DNA of 9,599 nucleotides from Dysgonamonadaceae bacterium (GTDB lineage: Bacteria > Bacteroidota > Bacteroidia > Bacteroidales > Azobacteroidaceae). The stretch covers positions 1 to 9,599 of the forward strand of contig JAITAH010000097.1 of assembly GCA_031284225.1 (NCBI GenBank). The letters run 5' to 3'. How positions within the stretch are numbered: the stretch's first letter is position 1; each line of letters starts with the position of its first letter. Below, piece after piece: positions 1 through 6,800 of the stretch. Made by a program: the position numbers and the translations under genes. Below the pieces are notes generated by a model. The model did not search any database. It worked only from the letters and a program-made list of their open reading frames with translations, and was not told the origin of the DNA.

Positions 1-2
1 AA

Positions 3-80
3 CACAACAAATATCGCTACAATTACGGACGGCAGGCAAATAAAACTCTAAAAAATATTTTAGTACCGTTAATCAGATAG
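3..80 (+). CDS. 3' end of an upstream gene, possibly N6-adenine methylase / restriction specificity tail (5' end outside window)
   Basis: Reading from position 3, an open frame runs 25 codons to a TAG at 78-80, four bases before the ATG of the next ORF. The visible peptide contains KYRYNYGRQANKTLKNILVP. From memory, a Y-[N/S]-Y-G-R-[Q/P] segment followed by K-N-I-x-[V/L]-P is typical of the last part of the DNA-recognition region of Bacteroidota N6-adenine methylases and fused restriction enzymes. The following two ORFs carry another piece of the same type of protein end, which supports the reading. The other two forward frames close at 41-43 and 49-51 and encode nothing recognisable. Only the last 25 residues are visible, so catalytic motifs cannot be checked. 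The call rests on motif memory and on the neighbours; the real frame could also be non-coding. Confidence 0.4.
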   Translation, partial: HNKYRYNYGRQANKTLKNILVPLIR

Positions 81-84
81 CAGT

Positions 85-399
85 ATGGTTAATTTAGAAA
101 CAGATAACTTTTGCGAGTATGTATCTTCGTTGATTTTAAAGGAATATATTGCAGGTTTTGACCCTGACTGGAAACTTACTTTCTCGGATATTTCACATTC
201 CGAATTAAGTGAAGCTACAATTTATCATATTGCAAAGCAAGTGAAAGGTGGTTTTGTAAGTGGAGAAATTCAGGAAGACAAAAAGCAGGGATGGTGGTTT
301 TTGAAAATTCAAAATATTTCTACAATGGTTGACGGCTCGCCCGATTGGCAATTTATGGAAAATTATATCAAGTCGTTGCCTTATTCTAAATCAATATAA
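85..399 (+). CDS. Hypothetical protein, 104 aa, with a restriction-type C-terminal tail
   Basis: This ORF starts at ATG 85, four bases after the stop of the preceding frame, which suggests co-transcription. No clear Shine-Dalgarno is present, as is common in Bacteroidota. Function is not recognised. Residues 1-77 form an acidic, soluble region with no signal peptide or membrane segment; it holds the motif GGFVSGEI followed by KQGWWFLKI. I loosely associate a G-[F/Y]-x-S-G-E ... G-W-W pattern with small uncharacterised Bacteroidales proteins. Residues 83-104 (DGSPDWQFME then YIKSLPYS) look like the extreme C-terminus of restriction-modification specificity regions, and the same tail recurs at 515-583. 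The protein therefore looks like a chimera of a small unknown protein and a restriction tail, made by recombination at about position 331. Whether it is translated is unknown. Confidence 0.55.
   Translation: MVNLETDNFCEYVSSLILKEYIAGFDPDWKLTFSDISHSELSEATIYHIAKQVKGGFVSGEIQEDKKQGWWFLKIQNISTMVDGSPDWQFMENYIKSLPYSKSI
331..399 (+). repeat. Direct repeat copy 1: 23-codon tail of the 104-aa ORF
   Basis: This 69-bp stretch, including the TAA stop, matches 515-583 at 55 of 69 bases by direct alignment; the first 23 bases are identical. The match starts abruptly: the bases just upstream of 331 and of 515 show no similarity. The encoded 22 residues agree at 17 positions, and four of the five changes are mild (N/D, S/G, K/R, I/L). 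Confidence 0.9.
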
Positions 400-424
400 T
401 TTCCGTTAATATCAAACGTCTTGA

Positions 425-583
425 ATGATGTTGTTATTTCTTCAAAATTTAAGACAAAAAAATATCCAAACAACCCGAATGCCAAGTTCTCTCATAAAAT
501 TGCCGGTTACCTCTGACGGCTCGCCCGATTGGCAATTCATGGAAGATTATATAAAGGGACTACCTTATTCGAGATGTTTGTAA
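425..583 (+). pseudogene. Remnant of a restriction-modification specificity C-terminus (52 codons)
   Basis: An open frame with ATG at 425 (also at 428 and 479) runs to TAA at 581-583. Its last part reads IKLPVTSDGSPDWQFMEDYI followed by KGLPYS. The I-K-L-P-V ... D-G-x-P-D-W-x-[F/Y]-M-E-x-Y-I-K pattern is, by family memory, how many N6-adenine methylase / type I- or IIG-like proteins of Bacteroidota end. Recognisable sequence starts near 494; the codons before it (425-490) are low-complexity and look non-coding. The piece is far too short to contain a methylase or a complete target-recognition domain, so it is most likely a broken 3' end left by recombination, or a spare tail cassette. A short functional peptide cannot be excluded. 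Confidence 0.5.
515..583 (+). repeat. Direct repeat copy 2: tail of the remnant ORF
   Basis: Second copy of the 69-bp element described at 331-399, offset by 184 bp, same strand, same reading frame relative to its ORF, ending in the same TAA codon. Unlike copy 1, it is preceded by IKLPV-type codons that fit the tail's usual family context, so this copy may be closer to the ancestral arrangement. Confidence 0.9.
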
Positions 584-625
584 AATAATTATAACGAGGA
601 GAAATTGACAGAACCTCAACACAAA

Positions 626-657
626 GAAGGATACAAACCCTATTTCTTGCATCCTTC
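626..657 (-). terminator. Candidate terminator of the gltB-gltD-asnB operon
   Basis: On the minus strand the sequence GAAGGATGCAA, a 10-nt loop and TTGTATCCTTC can pair as an 11-bp stem with a single G-U wobble, followed by TTTGTG. It lies 26 bases past the asnB stop. The T tract is short, so termination may be partial. On the plus strand the same hairpin lacks a T tract. Confidence 0.5.
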
Positions 658-683
658 CTATGGCGATTGTAAAATGTACTGCC

Positions 684-2369
684 CTACTTATACCCCTCAT
701 TATGCACCTGCGTAACCGCCCGTCCACTCGGATCGATCATCTTCTTGAATGCGGCGTCCCATTCGAGGGCAACCGGTGTGCTGCAAGCGACCGACGGAAC
801 CGACGGAACCGTTTCGGCCGCGGCATCCGATGGAAACAGTTCTTCAAATATGGAACGGTAATGATATTCTTCTTTCGTCATCGGAGGATGGATCGGGAAA
901 CGTTCGGCCGACCGGGCAAACTCTTCATCGCTGACCTGAGAAGAAGCCAGTTCCCGCAAGGTATCAATCCAACTATACCCTACTCCATCGGAAAACTGCT
1001 CTTTCTGACGCCACGCTACACTTTCCGGCAACAAATCCTCAAACGCTTTGCGCAGAATCCATTTCTCCATCCGGCCTTTCCGTCCGCTCAATTTGTCTTC
1101 GGGATTCAAGCGCATGGCGATATCCATAAAATCCTTGTCCAAAAACGGCACACGGCCTTCCACACCCCAAGCAGCCAAAGATTTATTGGCGCGCAAACAG
1201 TCGTAAAGGTATAATTTATCTAATTTGCGAACGGTTTCCTCGTGCAAAGCCTTAGCGTCCGGCGCTTTATGGAAATACAAGTAGCCGCCGAATATTTCAT
1301 CGGCGCCCTCGCCCGAAAGCACCATTTTAATTCCCATCGAACGGATCACCCGCGCCAGCAGATACATGGGCGTAGAAGCCCGGACGGTCGTAACATCGTA
1401 GGTTTCGATGTGATAAATCACATCGTGAATAGCATCCAAGCCTTCCTGAATAGTAAAATGCACTTCGTGATGTACCGTTCCGATGTGGTCGGCCACTTTC
1501 CGGGCGGCCGCAAGGTCGGGCGAACCATCCAGACCTACGGCAAAGGAATGTAAGCGGGGCCACCAAGCCTTTTCATTGCCGTCGCCTTCAATCCGTTTGG
1601 AAGCGTATTTTTTAGCTACGGCCGATACAATGGACGAATCCAGACCGCCGGACAATAATACGCCGTAAGGCACATCCGTCATCAATTGCCTTTTGACGGC
1701 AGATTCCAGCGCTTCGCGCAAATGAGTAATCACTTCGGGATTCTGTTCTGAGGTCGGACGATCCTTTACGCAGTCATAGTCCCTCCAGTCCCTTTTATAC
1801 CAAAGGGTTAATTTCCCGTCTTTGCTGGACAGGTAATGTCCCGGAGGAAAACTTTCGATTTTTTCGCAATAACCTTCCAAGGCTTTAAGCTCGGAAGCGA
1901 CGTAAAAAGCGCCCTCCTTGTCCCAACCCATGTAGAGCGGAATAATACCGATATGGTCGCGGGCAATCAAATAGCTGTCGTTTTCGGAATCGTAGAGCGC
2001 AAAAGCGAAGATACCGTTCAGGTCTTCCAAAAAATGGACGCCCTTTTCCTTGTACAGCGACAGGATAACTTCGCAATCGGATTTGGTTTTAAACGCATAA
2101 TCCGGTTGCCGATCGCGGATTTCCTGATGATTGTATATTTCGCCGTTTACCGCCAAAACGACTTTCCCGTCCGGAGAATACAAGGGCTGGCCGCCCGACT
2201 GCGGATCGACAATCGCCAATCGCTCGTGCGCCAGAATGACTCGTTCCCCACAATAAATCCCCGACCAGTCCGGTCCCCGGTGCCGGATGCGTTTTGACAT
2301 GACTAAGGCTTGTGAACGTAATTTTTTTGAAGGTTGTTTCAGATCAAATATTCCAACTATTCCACACAT
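684..2369 (-). CDS. asnB: Asparagine synthase B, glutamine-hydrolysing
   Basis: Converts aspartate, ATP and glutamine to asparagine, AMP, PPi and glutamate in the cytoplasm. The protein has 561 residues, close to the usual size of about 555. It begins MCGIVGIFD, so Cys2 is the expected nucleophile of the class II glutaminase domain (about residues 1-210); RHRGPDWSG (29-37), ERL (49-51) and NGEIYNH (75-81) complete the glutamine site. The synthetase domain follows, with the ATP pyrophosphatase loop SGGLDSS at 240-246 and LSGEGADEIFGGY further on. A 9-bp tandem repeat (791-808) encodes V-P-S twice in a linker near the C-terminus, which ends with DPSGRA. The gene lies 32 bases downstream of gltD on the same strand and is the last gene of the glt operon. 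The ATG is fixed by the obligate Met-Cys start. All key motifs are intact. Confidence 0.97.
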   Translation of the reverse strand: MCGIVGIFDLKQPSKKLRSQALVMSKRIRHRGPDWSGIYCGERVILAHERLAIVDPQSGGQPLYSPDGKVVLAVNGEIYNHQEIRDRQPDYAFKTKSDCEVILSLYKEKGVHFLEDLNGIFAFALYDSENDSYLIARDHIGIIPLYMGWDKEGAFYVASELKALEGYCEKIESFPPGHYLSSKDGKLTLWYKRDWRDYDCVKDRPTSEQNPEVITHLREALESAVKRQLMTDVPYGVLLSGGLDSSIVSAVAKKYASKRIEGDGNEKAWWPRLHSFAVGLDGSPDLAAARKVADHIGTVHHEVHFTIQEGLDAIHDVIYHIETYDVTTVRASTPMYLLARVIRSMGIKMVLSGEGADEIFGGYLYFHKAPDAKALHEETVRKLDKLYLYDCLRANKSLAAWGVEGRVPFLDKDFMDIAMRLNPEDKLSGRKGRMEKWILRKAFEDLLPESVAWRQKEQFSDGVGYSWIDTLRELASSQVSDEEFARSAERFPIHPPMTKEEYHYRSIFEELFPSDAAAETVPSVPSVACSTPVALEWDAAFKKMIDPSGRAVTQVHNEGYK

Positions 2370-2372
2370 AAC

Positions 2373-2404
2373 AAAGATTATTTATTAAAAAAGATTATTT
2401 ATTA
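2373..2404. repeat. 15-bp tandem direct repeat across the gltD stop codon
   Basis: The sequence aaagattatttatta occurs at 2373-2387 and again at 2390-2404, a 17-bp period. The second copy contains the gltD stop codon (TAA on the minus strand, 2402-2404). The two copies fill nearly the whole gltD-asnB spacer, which suggests the spacer arose by slippage duplication of the gltD 3' end. Confidence 0.85.
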
Positions 2405-3820
2405 TTTTGATAAAAATTTCTCTATTGCTTCCGCTGCCTGCCTGCCCGATACGATGGCGCGTACCACTAAGCTGGCGCCGCTCGTTACGTCGCCGGCAAC
2501 AAACACTTTCTGTACCGACGATTCATTGGGTTTAACCGCTTCGACATTGCCTCTTGCATCGTATTTTACACCCAAACCGTCCAACAAGCCTTCGTGAACC
2601 GGTTGCGTAAATCCCATCGAAAGCAAGACCAAATCCGCCGGGATAATTTCCGGTTGTCCGATTTCTTTCATGGTCCAGCGGCCGGTTCCCTCTTTCGTCC
2701 ATGCCACTTCCACCACTTCTACGCCGGTTACTTTGCCTTTTTCGCCGATAAATCGCTTGGACGCCAACGACCAACGCCGCTCGCAGCCTTCTTTGTGCGA
2801 AGTAGATGTCCGCAAGATATTGGGATAATTCGGCCACGGCGTATCCGGATTTGTCGTTTCGGGCGGCGCCGGCATAATTTCGATTTGCGTTACTTTGCTG
2901 GCTTTTTGGCGGATAGCCGTTCCCACACAATCGGAACCCGTATCGCCGCCGCCGATAACCAGCGTCTTTTTCCCTTTGGCCGAGATGCGTTCGGAAATCG
3001 GAACCGTCTGTCCACTCACGATCCGGTTTTGTTGTTTCAAAAAGTCCAGAGCAAAATGAATGCCTTTCAACGCCCGCCCTTCGATGGATAAATCGCGGGG
3101 AACGCCGGCGCCGGTGGTTAAACACACGGCATCAAATTTCGACAATAATTTATCCGTCGGAAAGTCTTTCCCGACTTCCACTCCGGTTTCAAAGTGGATG
3201 CCTTCCGCTTTCAGGAGGTCCAAGCGGCGTTCGATTTGTTCTTTGTTCAGTTTGAAATCGGGAATCCCGAGGCGCAACAAGCCGCCAATATACTCGTCTT
3301 TTTCATAGACCGTAACCGTATGACCTTTCTTATTTAATTGATCGGCCACAGCCAAACCTGCCGGGCCGGAACCGACTACGGCCACCTTTTTCCCCGTCCG
3401 TATTTTCGGCGGATGGGGTTTGACATAGCCTTCTAAAAAAGCATGGTCGGTAATGGCCGCTTCGTTTTCCCGAACCGTCAACGGTTGGTTTTCCAGATTC
3501 AAGACGCAACTCTTTTCGCACGGGGCCGGACAAACCCGGCCGGTAAATTCGGGAAAATTATTCCGTTTGATAAGGATTCCGTACGCTTCCTGCCACTTTC
3601 CCTGATACAGCAAGTCCTGCCATTCGGGAATCAAATTGCCCAGCGGGCAAGCCCAATGGCAAAACGGTACGCCACATTCCATACAGCGGGAGGCCTGTAA
3701 CATCCGGTCTTCGGAGTTGAGCGTCTGTTCTACTTCGCCAAAGTCTGCGATACGGTCTAACAACGGCCGGTAACCCGCTTCTTTCCTGTTTATTGTTAAA
3801 AATGCTTTTGCGTTTCCCAT
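2402..3820 (-). CDS. gltD: Glutamate synthase small (beta) subunit, NADPH-dependent
   Basis: Takes electrons from NADPH through FAD and iron-sulfur clusters to the large subunit for reductive glutamate synthesis. The product has 472 residues, normal for the family. The N-terminal domain carries two cysteine sets typical of [4Fe-4S] binding: C46-x2-C49-x4-C54-x3-C58 and C97-x3-C101-x3-C105. The FAD-binding Rossmann motif GSGPAG is at 150-155, the NADPH-site motif VIGGGDTGSDC is near 283-293, and the closing FAD motif AGDVTSGASLVVRAI lies near the C-terminus. It starts at ATG 3820, six bases after the gltB stop, so translation is probably coupled; no strong Shine-Dalgarno is visible. The pyridine nucleotide specificity (NADPH rather than NADH) is assumed from the family. 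A stand-alone oxidoreductase paralogue is possible in principle, but the adjacent gltB makes GltD the clear reading. Confidence 0.97.
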   Translation of the reverse strand: MGNAKAFLTINRKEAGYRPLLDRIADFGEVEQTLNSEDRMLQASRCMECGVPFCHWACPLGNLIPEWQDLLYQGKWQEAYGILIKRNNFPEFTGRVCPAPCEKSCVLNLENQPLTVRENEAAITDHAFLEGYVKPHPPKIRTGKKVAVVGSGPAGLAVADQLNKKGHTVTVYEKDEYIGGLLRLGIPDFKLNKEQIERRLDLLKAEGIHFETGVEVGKDFPTDKLLSKFDAVCLTTGAGVPRDLSIEGRALKGIHFALDFLKQQNRIVSGQTVPISERISAKGKKTLVIGGGDTGSDCVGTAIRQKASKVTQIEIMPAPPETTNPDTPWPNYPNILRTSTSHKEGCERRWSLASKRFIGEKGKVTGVEVVEVAWTKEGTGRWTMKEIGQPEIIPADLVLLSMGFTQPVHEGLLDGLGVKYDARGNVEAVKPNESSVQKVFVAGDVTSGASLVVRAIVSGRQAAEAIEKFLSK

Positions 3821-3826
3821 AATTGA

Positions 3827-6800
3827 TTAATAATCCGATTCCACCATTTCAATTTTGCGTTTAATTGCTTCCATTTTTTCCTCCTGTAATACTTTTTTGT
3901 ATTCGATGGGAATGATTTTAATAAAATGTTTCAAGTATTCGTCCCAATTTTCCAATATGCGTTTTGCCAGCGGGCTTTGCGTGTAGTGCGCATGTTGCGA
4001 AATCAGGCGCTGCAATTCGATGCTGTCCGATTTATCCTCTATCAAGGTCAGTTCCACCATTTCCATGTTACAGAAATAGTCGAAATTCCCGTTCATATCC
4101 AGCACGTAAGCCAAACCGCCGCTCATACCCGCTGCGAAGTTCTTGCCCGTGGGGCCTAAGACTACGGTTCGTCCGCCGGTCATGTATTCGCAACAATGAT
4201 CGCCTACGCCTTCCACTACGGCAATCGCCCCGGAATTACGTACGCAGAACCGCTCCCCTACCTGTCCGTTAATATACACTTCGCCGGAAGTAGCGCCATA
4301 CAGCAAGGTATTACCGGCAATAATATTGTTTTCCGGCAAAAAAGAAGCCGTTTTGGGTGGCACCAGAGCAATGCGCCCGCCCGACAGGCCTTTCCCCAGA
4401 TAATCATTGGCTTCGCCTTCGAGGTAGAACGTGATTCCGGCGGCGAGGAACGCCCCGAAACTTTGGCCGGCCGAACCTTTCAATCCCACCGTAATGGTAT
4501 TATCCTGCAATCCGCCGTTGCCGTATCGTTTCGCTATTTCTCCCGAGAGCATAGCTCCCACCGCGCGATCGGTATTATCAATGCTTACTTCCATCTCTAC
4601 CGGCAACGATTTTTCGATGGCCGGTTTGGTTTTGCGGATAATTTCCTTGTCCAACACATAATCAATTTTGTGATCCTGCGTTTTCGTACAACGAATATCG
4701 TTCCCGTTGGAAATACATTCCGTAATCCGGGAAAAATCCAGTTTTTTGACTTTCGGATTGGCGTCCCATTTTTGAATTTCAATCAGATCCGAGCGGCCGA
4801 TGATTTCGTCCATACTGCGGAACCCCATCTGCGCCAGATGTTCCCGGACTTCCTGCGCCAGAAATGTAAAGAAATGAATCAAATATTCGTATTGGCCTTT
4901 GAAGCGCTCCCGCAAGCGTTCGTCCTGCGTGGCTACGCCTACCGGACAGGTATTCAGGTGGCATTTGCGCATCATTACGCAACCCAGCACAACCAGAGCG
5001 CTGGTGGCAAAACCGTATTCTTCAGCGCCTAACAGGGCGGCTATAATAATGTCTTTGCCGGTTTTCAACTGTCCGTCGGCTTGCAGGCGAACAAAGCTGC
5101 GCAAATTATTCAGCACCAGCGTTTGTTGGGTTTCCGACAATCCCAGTTCCCAGGGAACGCCTGCATGTTTGATGGAACTGATGGGACTGGCGCCTGTGCC
5201 TCCGTCGGCGCCGGAAATCACAATCATATCGGCTTTGGCTTTGGCAACGCCGGCGGCGATGGTGCCTACGCCGGCTTCCGATACTAACTTAACGGAAATA
5301 CGCGCTTGGGGATTTACGTTTTTCAGGTCGAAAATCAACTGCGCCAAGTCTTCTATCGAATAAATATCGTGATGCGGCGGCGGCGAGATCAACGTAATAC
5401 CCGGAATGGAGTGCCGCGTTTTTGCAATAATCTTATCCACTTTGAAGCCGGGAAGCTGTCCGCCTTCGCCCGGTTTAGCGCCTTGTGCGACTTTTATCTG
5501 CAATTCGTCGGCATTGATTAAGTATTCGGCCGTTACTCCGAAGCGTCCCGAAGCGACTTGCTTGATGGCCGAACGGCGATTCAATCCGTCTTCGCCCAAC
5601 GAGAAACGGGCCGGGTCTTCCCCACCCTCGCCGGTATTGCTTTTTCCATGCAATGTATTCAGCGCAATGGCCATGGCTTCGTGCGCTTCCTTACTGATGG
5701 AACCGAATGACATGGCGCCCGTTACAAACCGTTGCGTAATGGCTTCTACGGGTTCTACTTCCGACAGATCGACCGGATTTTTTTTATAGGTCATGAAATC
5801 GCGGATAAACACCGGCTGGGGTTTATGATCCACGATCCGGGCGTACTCTTTAAATTTTGCGTAATCTCCTGTGCGCGTAGCAATTTGCAGTTTGGAAATG
5901 GTTTCTGGATTCCATGCGTGATACTCGCCTTCTTTACGAAACGTGTAATTGCCGTTGTTGTCTAATTCGTAAAGCGGCGATAATTTCAAATTCGTAACAG
6001 CGGATTCCTGAAACGCATGCCTGTGATCGATTAACGCATCCCGGGCAATATCCGACAAATCGATGCCTTCCATCTGCGAACGCATTCCTTCAAAATAGGA
6101 ATCCAGCAATGGTTGACTGATGCCGACCGATTGGAATATCTGAGCGCCGCGGTACGAACGCAAAGTCGAAATTCCCATCTTGGAAAGCGCTTTCAACAGG
6201 CCTTTGTTGACGGCTTTGATGTAGTTTTTTTCCGCGGTATGAAAATCGAGCTGTATCTCGTGTATTCTGACTTTTTCCTGCAAAACGGCAAACGCCATGT
6301 AGGGATTGACCGCCGTAGCGCCAAAGCCGAACAGCAAGGCAAAATGATTCACTTCGCGCGCTTCGGCCGTTTCGACAACAATCGCTATCTGCATCCGCTT
6401 CCGTTTGGCAATCAAATGGTGATGAATGGCCGATACCGCCAACAGGGACGGAATCGCTACATTGTCCTTGTTAACGCCCCGATCGCTCAATATCACGTAA
6501 TGGTAACCGTCATCCACGGCTTTTTCGGCTTTTTGACAAAGATTGGTCAAAGCGTCCGACAGCGCCATCGTGGCCTTTTTTTCTTCCGTTACTTTAAACA
6601 ATGCAGGTAAAGTCAGCGATTTGAACCCTTTATAGCCCAGATGGGTAAGAATATCCAAATCCAGATTGTTGATTACCGGACTTTGCAGTTTCACCATTTT
6701 ACTCAATTCCGGCGTAGGAACCAACAGGTTGGCATCCTGACACCCAATGTACAACGAGAGGGACATGACCAGTTCCTCGCGAATGGGGTCGATGGGCGGA

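Noticed and set aside
660..1214. 184-codon plus-strand open frame
   Set aside because: It is antisense to the intact asnB gene; its composition is rich in Arg/Phe/His as expected of a shadow frame and it has no recognisable motif.
1836..2297. 153-codon plus-strand open frame
   Set aside because: Antisense to the glutaminase domain of asnB, with no independent support.
4196..5032. 278-codon plus-strand open frame
   Set aside because: It lies wholly antisense inside gltB over the conserved FMN/[3Fe-4S] and beta-helix regions, so its openness follows from gltB codon use; no start signal or motif.
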